From: Actinomycetota bacterium
Lineage (GTDB): Bacteria > Actinomycetota > Thermoleophilia > Gaiellales > Gaiellaceae
Assembly: GCA_005888435.1 (NCBI GenBank)
Contig: VAXO01000029.1
Span: forward strand, 1 to 34,406
Length of the DNA stretch: 34,406 nt
Reading direction: 5' to 3'
Below are positions 1 through 7,890 of this stretch, in pieces. A program made the position numbers and the translations under genes. Numbering within the stretch: position 1 is the stretch's first letter; each line of letters opens with the position of its first letter. The notes below the pieces were generated by a model. That model was not told the DNA's origin. It saw only the letters and a program-made list of their open reading frames with translations, and searched no databases.

Positions 1-74
1 GACGAGCGGCAGCGCAGCGACCAACGTCAAGCCCGTCGCTCACCACCTTGATAGGCGAACTTCCATGGGTCGTC

Positions 75-132
75 CATCTCCCACGTGCACATTGACACGA
101 CCGGCGATCGTCCTAGACTCGTGTGGGAGATG
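75..132. repeat. 10-bp inverted repeat bracketing a promoter
   Basis: CATCTCCCAC at 75-84 is a perfect reverse complement of GTGGGAGATG at 123-132. The 38 bp between the arms contain the whole putative promoter, and the right arm includes the proposed ATG of the peroxidase gene. It could be a two-site operator or a coincidence. The short spacing argues against a classic invertible promoter. Confidence 0.5.
92..119 (+). promoter_or_regulatory. Sigma70-like promoter of the di-haem peroxidase gene
   Basis: A perfect -35 TTGACA (92-97) is followed after 16 bp by TAGACT (114-119), which fits the actinobacterial -10 pattern TANNNT. The predicted start of transcription, near 126, lies about 4 nt before the ATG at 130, so the mRNA would be nearly leaderless. 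This placement argues against the GTG at 85 as the start codon. Confidence 0.65.
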
Positions 133-1551
133 TGCAGGTGCCGCGGAGGGCTCGCAGCAGGGGTCCTCTTAGCGACGGTGGCCATCGCCGTTTCCGCACC
201 GGCGACTGCCTTCGGCGCCCCCACCAAGACGCTCGACGCCAGGCTGACGGCCAAGCTGCACAGGGCGGGCTTCACAGGCCGCATCGAGTCGACCCTCGAG
301 ACCCGGCTCGGGCGCCAGCTCGATCACCGGTTGGCCAATGTCGGACGGTTTCTGTGGTTCGACACGATCACGGGGCTCAACGACGACAACACCTGCGCGG
401 GTTGTCATTCGCCGACCAACGGCTTCGGGGACAGTCAGCCGATTGCGATCGGGATCGGCAACAACGGCATCGTCGGCCCGGACCGGACCGGGCCGCGAAA
501 CATGCGCCACACGCCGATGGTTCTGAACACGGCGTTCTTCCCCAAGCTGATGTGGAACTCGCGCTTCGCATCACTCTCGGTCAATCCCTTCGACAACACC
601 GCGGGCTTCGAGTTTCCGGCTCCGGAAGGGACATCGCTGTCAGGAGAGCCGCACCTTCTCGACGCTCAGGCGTTCATCCCGCCGACGGAGCGCACGGAGG
701 TCGCCGGCTTCGCATTTCGCGGCAACAACGACGACATCCGAGCCGAAGTCATGCACCGGCTCAATCAGACCGAGCAGTACCGCCGCCTGTTCGGCGAAGT
801 CTTCGAGCCAGTGCGCCAGGGGGCCCCGATCAACTACGACATGTTCGCGCGGGCGATCGCCGAGTTCGAGTTCACGCTCACTTTTGCGAATGCGCCGATC
901 GACCGGTACGCGCGCGGTGAAACCGGTGCGATGACACGAAGCGAGAAGCGCGGTGCGCTGCTCTTCTTCGGCAAAGCGGGCTGCGTCGGCTGCCATGCGG
1001 TCGCGGGCAGCTCGAACGAGATGTTCAGCGACTTCCGCGAGCACGCGATCGGTGTGCCGCAACTCGTTCCCAAGGTGACGAACAACGAGTTCGACGGAGA
1101 ACCGGAGAACCGAGACTTCGGCCGGGAGGAAGTGTCGCGGCGGACCGCGGATCGCTACGCGTTCCGAACGCCGTCGCTCCGCAACGTCGCAGTCGAGGCC
1201 GCCTTCATGCACGACGGCGCTTTCACGAGCCTCGCGGGTGCGATCCGCCATCACCTCGATCCCTTCGCCTCGCTGCTCGCGTACAACCCGGTGGCCCAAG
1301 GGCTACCGTCGGACCTGAGCGGCCCGATCAGCCCGACCCTGCCACTGCTCTTGCAGCTCGATCCGCGGATCGCCTCGCCGCCGTCGCTGACCCGCTCGGA
1401 GTTCCGAGATCTCCTTGCTTTCGTTCGTGACGGGTTGCTCGATCCCCGGGCCAAGCCCGGCTATCTGCGGCAATTGGTGCCCGAGAGCCTTCCGAGCGGC
1501 CGCCCGCCCCTGCGCTTCGAGTTTCCGCCCGAACCTCGATTGCGCCATTGA
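130..1551 (+). CDS. Secreted di-haem cytochrome c peroxidase / MauG-like protein
   Basis: Predicted 473-aa exported c-type cytochrome of the bacterial CCP/MauG family, which reduces peroxide or oxidises a partner outside the membrane. Two haem-binding motifs are visible: CAGCH at residues 89-93 and CVGCH at 285-289. The family hallmarks RTPSLRNV (about 346-353) and FMHDGAF (about 359-365) follow; the Met in the latter is the usual distal haem ligand. The N-terminus is a signal peptide (basic start, then hydrophobic LAAGVLLATVAIAV, then Ala-rich cleavage region). ATG 130 is chosen because the promoter at 92-119 would lie inside an ORF begun at GTG 85; GTG 121 is an alternative. At 473 aa it is longer than classical CCPs (about 320-350 aa), with extra sequence between the two haem sites, so MauG-like or specialised oxidase roles are possible. 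A secreted protein gene follows after 79 bp, probably co-transcribed. Confidence 0.88.
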   Translation: MCRCRGGLAAGVLLATVAIAVSAPATAFGAPTKTLDARLTAKLHRAGFTGRIESTLETRLGRQLDHRLANVGRFLWFDTITGLNDDNTCAGCHSPTNGFGDSQPIAIGIGNNGIVGPDRTGPRNMRHTPMVLNTAFFPKLMWNSRFASLSVNPFDNTAGFEFPAPEGTSLSGEPHLLDAQAFIPPTERTEVAGFAFRGNNDDIRAEVMHRLNQTEQYRRLFGEVFEPVRQGAPINYDMFARAIAEFEFTLTFANAPIDRYARGETGAMTRSEKRGALLFFGKAGCVGCHAVAGSSNEMFSDFREHAIGVPQLVPKVTNNEFDGEPENRDFGREEVSRRTADRYAFRTPSLRNVAVEAAFMHDGAFTSLAGAIRHHLDPFASLLAYNPVAQGLPSDLSGPISPTLPLLLQLDPRIASPPSLTRSEFRDLLAFVRDGLLDPRAKPGYLRQLVPESLPSGRPPLRFEFPPEPRLRH

Positions 1552-1630
1552 CCCTCGCCGAGCGAAGGAGCAGACTCAGGGGCGCCTCGCGGCAGGCGTC
1601 CGAGGACTGGTGTCGAGGAGAGGAGAGGTC

Positions 1631-2581
1631 ATGAGGCTCAAGTGGTTCTTGCTTGCAGGTTCCCTCGCCATGCTCGCCATCCCGGCGCAGATCCAGGCGC
1701 GCCACGCCCCGATCCGGGCTGCTGCCTGGTCGTCGCTCGTGACGGCCCATCACCCACTTGCGGGAAGCGCCCACGGGGCGGCGACTGCGAACCCCGCGAC
1801 CTTCACTGACACTCAGAACGACAGCGGGACGGCTCCCGACGTGCGCACTGTCGTCGTCTCCAACGATGCCGCCCTGACCAAGTACACCTTCCGCATCAAC
1901 GTCGCGCAGCTGACTCTGCCGTCGAACGTTCTTGTGTTCATCCTCATGGACACCGACCAGAATGCCGCGACCGGGACATCAGGAATCGACTACGTCATCG
2001 TCTGTGACGAGTCGAACGGGTCCGTCGGCCTCCTGCACTGGAACGGCACGCAGTTGGCCCTCGTATCGGCGCCCACGTTGAGCGCGTCGGACGACTCCAC
2101 AAGCGTCACTGCCTCGATTGGCAAGTCCGACATCGGCAACGGAGCGGGCCTGAACTTCGCCGTGCTGACCGTGGAGGGCGAGAGTGCCACGGCCGGCCAC
2201 GTCGACTCGGCTCCCGACCAGGGTGCCTGGAGCTACCAGCTCGCAGCTGCCGCGCCGCTCACCCTCGCCGCTTCCTCCCTCCGCGCTCCTCGCAGCGTCA
2301 AAGCCGGCAAGACATTCACAGTGACGATGCTGGTGGCACGCTCGGACACGGGCGCGTTCGTCAACGACGAGATCGGGGGCACGACGTCGTGCCAGGCGAC
2401 CGTCGCGGGCAAGCGGGTGAAGCTGCTCGGCGCAGGTTTCGTGGAGACGACGTCTCCGGAGCTCGCGGCCTGCCTCTTCCGCGCGCCGAAGAACGTCCAC
2501 AAGAAGACCATTCGCGGCTCGATTGTGGTCGCGGTCGAGGGAGCGACCGTCAAGAAGACGTTCGCGCTGACTCTGAAGTAG
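1631..2581 (+). CDS. Secreted beta-rich protein of unknown function
   Basis: Predicted 316-aa exported protein. The ATG at 1631 is preceded by a purine-rich GAGGAGAGGAGAGG ribosome site, and the first residues (MRLKWFLLAGSLAMLAIPA) form a clear signal peptide. The frame is open further upstream, but those codons overlap the peroxidase gene. About residues 55-205 (TDTQNDSGTAPDVRTVVV...FILMDTDQNAATG) look like a DOMON/CBM9-like beta-sandwich, a fold often used to bind haem or sugar. The last 110 residues look like an Ig-like sandwich with one pair of cysteines that could form a disulphide. No catalytic motif was recognised. Its position behind a di-haem peroxidase suggests an extracytoplasmic redox or surface role, but that is inference. 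The 3' end overlaps the convergent HAD gene by 32 bp. Confidence 0.75.
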   Translation: MRLKWFLLAGSLAMLAIPAQIQARHAPIRAAAWSSLVTAHHPLAGSAHGAATANPATFTDTQNDSGTAPDVRTVVVSNDAALTKYTFRINVAQLTLPSNVLVFILMDTDQNAATGTSGIDYVIVCDESNGSVGLLHWNGTQLALVSAPTLSASDDSTSVTASIGKSDIGNGAGLNFAVLTVEGESATAGHVDSAPDQGAWSYQLAAAAPLTLAASSLRAPRSVKAGKTFTVTMLVARSDTGAFVNDEIGGTTSCQATVAGKRVKLLGAGFVETTSPELAACLFRAPKNVHKKTIRGSIVVAVEGATVKKTFALTLK

Positions 2582-3251
2582 GCAAACTCCGCTCGACGCG
2601 GTCGATCAGCTCGTCGAGGGGGAGGTCCTGGAGCGAGCGGAGCCTGAGGTCGGCCTCGTCGAGCGGGAACGTCTCGGTGATCGGGTTCGGCACGGCGACG
2701 ACGAAGACGCCGGCGCCTTTCGCCGCACGGATGCCGTTGACGGAGTCCTCGAATGCGATCGCCTCCGACGGCTGGAGCCCGAGCCGCTCGAGCGCCTCGA
2801 TGTAAAGGTCGGGCTGCGGCTTCGCGCGCGCCACGTCGCCGTCGGCGGCAACGATCACGCCCCAGCCGTTCGCGCGGTCGAGGCGCTGGAGGTGCCGGGC
2901 GATCCAGTCCGTGTTGCTGCTCGAGACGATCGCCGTCTTCAGTCCGCGCTGCTCGGCGGCATGGAGGTATTCCTCGATCCCGGGCCGGAAATCTTCGAGG
3001 TCGCAGAGCTCGAACTCCCGGGCACGGCGCCGCTCGGCGAGGGCGACCTGGTCGAGCGGCCGCCCCACGAGCTCCTCCAGGTGCGCGTCTGGATCGAATT
3101 CCGCGCCGATCGTGCCGACGAGCGTCGCCCACCTCTCGAGCGGTAGTTCGTGCCCGTGCTCGCGGTAGAGCTCCTCGTAGGCAAGACGCGACGGCGTCTC
3201 CGTGTCGATCAGGAGACCGTCGAAGTCGAACAGGAGCCCGCGGACTGGCAC
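2550..3251 (-). CDS. HAD-superfamily hydrolase (beta-phosphoglucomutase/phosphatase-like)
   Basis: 233-aa cytoplasmic haloacid dehalogenase family phosphatase. Motif I is FDFDGLLIDTE, with nucleophile and acid Asp9 and Asp11. Motif II is the Ser run VSSSNTDW near residue 110. Motif III is the Lys in AKPQPDLY near 144, and motif IV is EDSVNGIRAAKGAG. The helical cap between motifs I and II marks subfamily IA (beta-PGM/phosphoglycolate phosphatase-like); the substrate cannot be read from sequence. The start is GTG, 17 bp from the divergent hyuA start. The 3' end runs 32 bp into the secreted-protein gene. It stands alone, with no operon partner on this strand. Confidence 0.88.
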   Translation of the reverse strand: MPVRGLLFDFDGLLIDTETPSRLAYEELYREHGHELPLERWATLVGTIGAEFDPDAHLEELVGRPLDQVALAERRRAREFELCDLEDFRPGIEEYLHAAEQRGLKTAIVSSSNTDWIARHLQRLDRANGWGVIVAADGDVARAKPQPDLYIEALERLGLQPSEAIAFEDSVNGIRAAKGAGVFVVAVPNPITETFPLDEADLRLRSLQDLPLDELIDRVERSLPTSESARTSS

Positions 3252-3268
3252 GGTGTCAGTCTTCCTGA

Positions 3269-5005
3269 ATGGCGATCCTCGGCGTCGATGTCGGCGGCAC
3301 GTTCACCGACGCCGTTCTCCTCGAGGACGGCCGCGTGTCGACCGGGAAGGTCCTGACCGCCCAGCGGCAGGAGGAGTCCGTGCTGACCGCGGCACGCGCG
3401 GCCGGGGCGCGCGAGGTCCAGCGCTTCGCGCACGGGACGACCGTCGCGACGAACGCGCTGCTCGAGCGCAAGGGCGCTCGCACGGCGTTCGTCACGAACG
3501 CCGGCTTCGAGCACCTGCTGCACCTGCGGCGCCAGACGCGCGCGCAGCTCTACCGGCCGTGCGCGGACTGGCCGGAGCCGCTCGTGCCGCTCGAGCGCTG
3601 CCACGGGGTGCACGGACGGATGGGGCCGCACGGCGAGCTGGAGCCGCTCGACCTTGCGTCTCTGCCGGACGTCGAGGCTGATGCGGTCGCGGTCTGCCTG
3701 CTTCACGCCTACAGGGAGAGCGGGCACGAGCGCGCGGTCGCGGACGAGCTGCGGCGCCGGCTCCCGCACGCGCGCGTCGTCGCCTCGCACGAAGTCGCGC
3801 CGGAGTTCCGGGAGTACGAGCGTGCGTCGACGACGGCAGCAGATGCGTACCTCGGCCCGGTCGTCGCGCGGTACCTCGATGCGCTCACCGGCGCGTGCGC
3901 AGCGGCAGGCCTGCCTCAGCCGCTGGTGATGCGCTCGTCGGGCGGCGTGGCGACGCCCGCGGAGGCGGCCGCACATCCCGCAACGATCCTCGTCTCCGGT
4001 CCTGCGGCCGGTGTCGTCGGAGCCAGCCGCATCGCTGCGCTGGCGGGCATCGAAGACGCGATCGCCTTCGACATGGGCGGGACGTCGACCGACGTCTGCC
4101 TGATTGCGGGCGGCCGCGCGGAGCGCGCGAGCGAGCGTGCAGTCAGCGGGCTGCCGATCCGGCTGCCGACGGTCGACCTGCATACCGTCGGCGCCGGCGG
4201 CGGCTCACTCGTCTGGCGCGACGCGGGTGGCGCGCTGCGCGTCGGACCACAGAGCGCCGGCGCCAGCCCGGGCCCCGCCTGCTACGGCCGCGGCGGCACG
4301 CAGGCGACGGTCACGGATGCGAACCTGCTGCTCGGCCGCCTGCCGCAGCGCCTCGCCGGCGGCGTCGAGCTCGACGTCGCCGCAGCGGAGCGCGCGCTCG
4401 CGGGGTTCGATCCGGCGGCCGTCGTCGACGTCGTCAACGCCGAGATGCTGCACGCGCTGCGCGTTGTTTCCGTCGAGCGCGGCCACGATCCCGCCGGCTT
4501 CGCCCTCGTCGCGTTCGGCGGTGCCGGACCACTGCACGCCTGCGAGCTGGCCGAGGAGCTCGGCATGCGCACGGTTCTCGTCCCGGAGATCGCGGGCGTC
4601 CTGTCGGCGCTCGGGCTCGTTGCGGCGGACGAGCGCCGCGACGCCGTGCGCTCGTACCTCGTCCCGCTTGCCCAGGCCGGGGAGCTGCCGCGCGAAGGCG
4701 AAGCCGACCTGCGCTACGCGGGGCAGTCGTTCGAGCTGACCGTTCCCCTCCAGGACACACTCGCCGAGGCGTTCCATCGCGCACATGAGGAGCAATACGG
4801 CTTCGCCGAGCGCGACCGTGCGCTCGAGCTCGTCGCCGTGCGCACTGCCGAGGTACGGCGCGGTCCGTCGCTGGAGCTGCCGCAGGCGGAGCCGACACAG
4901 CTCGCCGGCCCGGCGGTGGTCGAGCTCCCTGGGTCGACGTGCTGGGTTCCCCCTGGGTGGGTGGGGGCTAGGGATGGTCGCATGCTGCGACTGACGAGAG
5001 CGTGA
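3269..5005 (+). CDS. hyuA: Hydantoinase/oxoprolinase subunit A
   Basis: 578-aa ATP-dependent hydantoinase/5-oxoprolinase A subunit, the kinase-like half that phosphorylates a cyclic amide before ring opening. The N-terminal phosphate loop DVGGTFTD (7-14) and the second ASKHA-type loop DMGGTSTD (268-275) are intact. GAGGGS and the FGGAGPLHA stretch typical of the family are also present. Typical A subunits are about 680-700 aa. Here the segment between the ATPase core and the final RYAGQSFELTVPL domain is short, apparently missing a helical stretch of some 40-50 residues. The last 4 bases (GTGA) overlap the start of hyuB, giving translational coupling to the partner subunit. The substrate (hydantoin, N-methylhydantoin, 5-oxoproline or a related lactam) cannot be told from sequence. 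Confidence 0.88.
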   Translation: MAILGVDVGGTFTDAVLLEDGRVSTGKVLTAQRQEESVLTAARAAGAREVQRFAHGTTVATNALLERKGARTAFVTNAGFEHLLHLRRQTRAQLYRPCADWPEPLVPLERCHGVHGRMGPHGELEPLDLASLPDVEADAVAVCLLHAYRESGHERAVADELRRRLPHARVVASHEVAPEFREYERASTTAADAYLGPVVARYLDALTGACAAAGLPQPLVMRSSGGVATPAEAAAHPATILVSGPAAGVVGASRIAALAGIEDAIAFDMGGTSTDVCLIAGGRAERASERAVSGLPIRLPTVDLHTVGAGGGSLVWRDAGGALRVGPQSAGASPGPACYGRGGTQATVTDANLLLGRLPQRLAGGVELDVAAAERALAGFDPAAVVDVVNAEMLHALRVVSVERGHDPAGFALVAFGGAGPLHACELAEELGMRTVLVPEIAGVLSALGLVAADERRDAVRSYLVPLAQAGELPREGEADLRYAGQSFELTVPLQDTLAEAFHRAHEEQYGFAERDRALELVAVRTAEVRRGPSLELPQAEPTQLAGPAVVELPGSTCWVPPGWVGARDGRMLRLTRA

Positions 5006-6471
5006 CGATCGAGCTCCAAATCCTCGGCAGCCTGCTGCGTGCGATCGCAGAGGAGATGGGCGCCGTGCTCGTGCGCTCCGCGTTCTCCGCCAACATCAAG
5101 GAGCGCCGCGACTGCTCGACCGCCCTCTTCGACGAGCGCGGGCGAATGGTCGCGCAGGCCGAGCACATCCCCGTCCACCTCGGCGCGATGCCGGACGCGG
5201 TCGCCGCGGTCATGGCGCACGACCCGCAACGCGGGCAGGTCTGGGCCCTCAACGATCCGTACACGGGTGGGACACACCTCCCGGACATCACCCTCGTCTC
5301 GCGCACCGAGGCCGGCTTCGCGGTGACGCGCGCGCACCACGCCGACGTCGGCGGCCGCGAGCCGGGCTCGATGCCGGCGGACTCGCGCACGCTCTCCGAA
5401 GAGGGCGTCGTCATCCCGCCGACGCTGCTCGACGACGACGCCGTCGCGCGCCTCGTTGCGCAGATGCGCAACCCCGACGAGCGGCGCGGAGACCTGCGCG
5501 CGCAGCTCGCGGCGCACCGCCTCGCCGAGCAGCGCGTCGCGGAGCTGTGCGCGAAGCGCGGCAAGGACGCCGTCACCGCGGCGATGGACGAGCTGCATGC
5601 CTACTCCGAGCGCGCAATGCGCGCGGGCATCGCGCAGCTGCCGGACGGCCGCTACGAAGCATGCGACGTGCTCGAGCCGATCGCCGGCGACCTCGAGCTG
5701 CGCGCCGCGGTGACGATCGAGGGAGACGGCGTCGCGATCGACTTCGAAGGAACATCGCCGCAGCACGCGGGCAACCTCAACTGCCCGCTCGCGGTCGCGC
5801 GCTCCGCGTGCTTCTACGTCGTGCGCGTGCTCGTCGACCCGGACGTGCCCGCCTCAGGGGGCGCGTTCGCGCCCGTCACGGTCACCGCGCCGGCAGGTTG
5901 CCTCGTCAACGCGCGGCCGCCCGCGGCCGTCGCGGCCGGAAACGTCGAGACCTCGTCGCGGATCGTCGACGTCGTCATGCGCGCGTTCGGGCAGGCGATA
6001 GACGTCCCGGCGCAGGGGCAGGGGACGATGAACAACGTCACGCTCGGGAACGAGCGCTTTACGTACTACGAGACGATCGGCGGCGGACAGGGTGCCTGTC
6101 CGGGCGCAGATGGGCCGAGCGGGGTGCACGTGGCGATGTCGAACACGCTCTCGACGCCGGTCGAGGCGCTCGAGCTGCAGTACCCGCTCCGGGTCGAGCG
6201 CTACGCGCTCCGCCTCGGCTCTGGTGGCGACGGCCAGCACCGCGGCGGCGACGGCGTCATGCGGGAGCTGCGCGTGCTCGAGGACTGCCGGCTCTCGATC
6301 ATCAGCGAGCGGCGCGCGCACGCACCGGCCGGGGAGCGGGGCGGCGCGCCCGGGGCGCGCGGCCGGAACCTCGTCAACGGCGAGCCGGCACCCGGGAAGC
6401 TCACCCGCGAGCTCACGGAAGGGGACGTGGTCACGATCGAGACCCCGGGCGGCGGCGGGTGGGGAGGATAG
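5002..6471 (+). CDS. hyuB: Hydantoinase/oxoprolinase subunit B
   Basis: 489-aa B subunit, the partner of the A subunit in ATP-dependent hydrolysis of cyclic amides. Family blocks seen are the N-terminal IAEEMGAVLVRSAFSANIKERRDCS, the HIPVHLGAMPDAV block, NDPYTGGTHLPDI, HHADVGG, and a C-terminal glycine tail ending PGGGGWGG. The start is a GTG inside a GTGA overlap with hyuA, so the two subunits should be made in equal amounts. Length is near the low end of the family (usually 510-600 aa). The stop is followed 10 bp later by the MOSC gene, whose ribosome site (GGGGAGGA, 6461-6468) lies inside the hyuB 3' end. Confidence 0.9.
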   Translation: MTIELQILGSLLRAIAEEMGAVLVRSAFSANIKERRDCSTALFDERGRMVAQAEHIPVHLGAMPDAVAAVMAHDPQRGQVWALNDPYTGGTHLPDITLVSRTEAGFAVTRAHHADVGGREPGSMPADSRTLSEEGVVIPPTLLDDDAVARLVAQMRNPDERRGDLRAQLAAHRLAEQRVAELCAKRGKDAVTAAMDELHAYSERAMRAGIAQLPDGRYEACDVLEPIAGDLELRAAVTIEGDGVAIDFEGTSPQHAGNLNCPLAVARSACFYVVRVLVDPDVPASGGAFAPVTVTAPAGCLVNARPPAAVAAGNVETSSRIVDVVMRAFGQAIDVPAQGQGTMNNVTLGNERFTYYETIGGGQGACPGADGPSGVHVAMSNTLSTPVEALELQYPLRVERYALRLGSGGDGQHRGGDGVMRELRVLEDCRLSIISERRAHAPAGERGGAPGARGRNLVNGEPAPGKLTRELTEGDVVTIETPGGGGWGG

Positions 6472-6481
6472 GCTTGCGCTT

Positions 6482-6931
6482 GTGGCGGGTCGCGTGGAGG
6501 GCATCTACATCGCCGCCGAGCACGGGGAGCTCCCCGCGCCCGTCGACAGCGTGTGCGCGCGCGCCGGACGCGGGCTCGAGGGCAACCGCTACTTCTTCGA
6601 GGGCGACGCTCCCTCAGGAACGGCGCTGACGCTGATCGCCGCCGAGGCGGTCGAGGCGCTGGAGCGGGAGCACGGAATCTCGATCGAGCCGCGTGAATCG
6701 CGGCGCAACGTGGTCACGCGCGGAATCGACGTCAACGAGCTGGTCGGCAAGCGGTTCCGTGTCGGCAGCGTCGAATGCCAAGGCACCCAGCTCTGCGAGC
6801 CGTGCACCACCCTGCAGGCGATGACGCAGCCCGGAATCATCAAAGGGCTCGCGCACCGGGGCGGGCTCAACGCTGACATCCTCGGCGACGGGGAGATCAG
6901 CGTCGGCGACGCCGTCGTCGCCGAGGACTGA
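6482..6931 (+). CDS. Small stand-alone MOSC-domain protein
   Basis: 149-aa single-domain protein of the MOSC family (molybdenum cofactor sulfurase C-terminal domain; the family includes YiiM-like proteins that handle Mo-cofactor or N-hydroxylated substrates). The diagnostic block is CQGTQLCEPC (Cys99, Cys105, Cys108), followed by the HRGGLNADIL...GDGEISVGDAV end. The start is GTG 6482 (GTG 6494 is possible), with GGGGAGGA upstream. The frame is open further 5', but that part overlaps hyuB. Its stop shares one base with the nitrilase ATG (TGATG). Its place between a hydantoinase and a nitrilase is unusual; a role on N-oxidised intermediates, or in delivering a molybdenum cofactor, would be speculation. 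Confidence 0.82.
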   Translation: MAGRVEGIYIAAEHGELPAPVDSVCARAGRGLEGNRYFFEGDAPSGTALTLIAAEAVEALEREHGISIEPRESRRNVVTRGIDVNELVGKRFRVGSVECQGTQLCEPCTTLQAMTQPGIIKGLAHRGGLNADILGDGEISVGDAVVAED

Positions 6932-7890
6932 TGGACGCGGCCGTCAAGGTCGCCTGTGTGCAAGCCGAGTCGGTCGTCTTCGACCGTGCGGGGACGATCG
7001 AGAAGATCGACGGCATCGCAGCCGAGGTGGCTGCCAACGGCGCGCGCCTGGCGCTTTTCCCCGAGGCGTTCATCCCCGTGTATCCGTCGAGCCGCTGGGC
7101 TCGCCACCTCGCGGGCTGGGACGGTGACGCACGCCCGCTGTACGGCCGGCTTGCTCGGGAGTCGCTAACCATTCCCGGACCGGACTCCGACCGGCTCGCC
7201 GACATCGCGCGCACGCGCGGGCTCTGGCTCGCCGTCGGCGCGAACGAGCTCGAGCGCGGAACGATCTACAACTCGCTGCTGATCTACTCCCCTGCCGGCG
7301 AGCTCGCGCTGCACCACCGCAAGCTGATGCCGACGAACCACGAGCGGCTCGTGTGGGGTCTTGGTGACGGGACGGGGCTCGAGACGATCCAGACCGACGC
7401 GGGCAAGGTCGGCGGGCTCATCTGTTGGGAGAACCTGATGCCGCTCGCGCGCTTCGCGCTCTACGAGCGCGGCGTCGAGGTCTATCTCGCGCCGACGGCG
7501 GACGACAGCGAGGACTGGCACGACTCGATCCGCCACATAGCGCGCGAGGCTCGTGCGTTCGTGCTCAGTTCCTGCGTGTTCCAGCGTGCGTCGAGCTACC
7601 CGGACGACGTGCCGCTGGCAGAGGGCGGCGACCTCGTCGGCCGGGGTGGCTCGGCCATCCTCGGGCCGGACGGGAAGTATCTCGCCGGCCCGTTGTGGGA
7701 CGAGGAAGGCGTGCTCTACGCGGAGCTGGACCCGCAGTACCTGTACGAAGCACGGCAGCGCTTCGATCCGGCCGGCCACTACCACCGGCCCGACGTCTTC
7801 CGCTTCGAGCTGCCTACTCGAGGCCGGAGCGATTCTTCTCTCGGCCCCGCCGAGTCGGCGCCTACGAGCGCCGGGCCGCCGCTCGCCTGA
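6931..7890 (+). CDS. Nitrilase / carbon-nitrogen hydrolase
   Basis: 319-aa enzyme of the nitrilase superfamily. The Glu-Lys-Cys triad is visible: Glu45 in LFPEAFIP, Lys131 in HHRKLMPTNHER and Cys165 in GGLICWENLMP. The CWENLMP and RKLMPTxxER forms match branch 1 (true nitrilases and cyanide-degrading relatives) rather than amidases such as ureidopropionase, so conversion of a nitrile to a carboxylate plus ammonia is the best guess. Start ATG 6931 overlaps the MOSC stop by one base, making it the last gene of the hyuA-hyuB-MOSC-nitrilase operon. The 3' end overlaps convergent selB by 29 bp, and its low-complexity tail (about residues 305-319) lies where the overlap forces codon choice. Confidence 0.9.
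   Translation: MDAAVKVACVQAESVVFDRAGTIEKIDGIAAEVAANGARLALFPEAFIPVYPSSRWARHLAGWDGDARPLYGRLARESLTIPGPDSDRLADIARTRGLWLAVGANELERGTIYNSLLIYSPAGELALHHRKLMPTNHERLVWGLGDGTGLETIQTDAGKVGGLICWENLMPLARFALYERGVEVYLAPTADDSEDWHDSIRHIAREARAFVLSSCVFQRASSYPDDVPLAEGGDLVGRGGSAILGPDGKYLAGPLWDEEGVLYAELDPQYLYEARQRFDPAGHYHRPDVFRFELPTRGRSDSSLGPAESAPTSAGPPLA

Noticed and set aside
85-129. GTG 85 as the start of the di-haem peroxidase
   Set aside because: The codons would contain the -35 and -10 boxes, and the added residues lie ahead of a normal signal peptide.
1549-1551. UGA stops in this window as selenocysteine codons, given selA-selB
   Set aside because: The genes checked end at normal family lengths, and the sequence after each TGA does not continue the family alignment.
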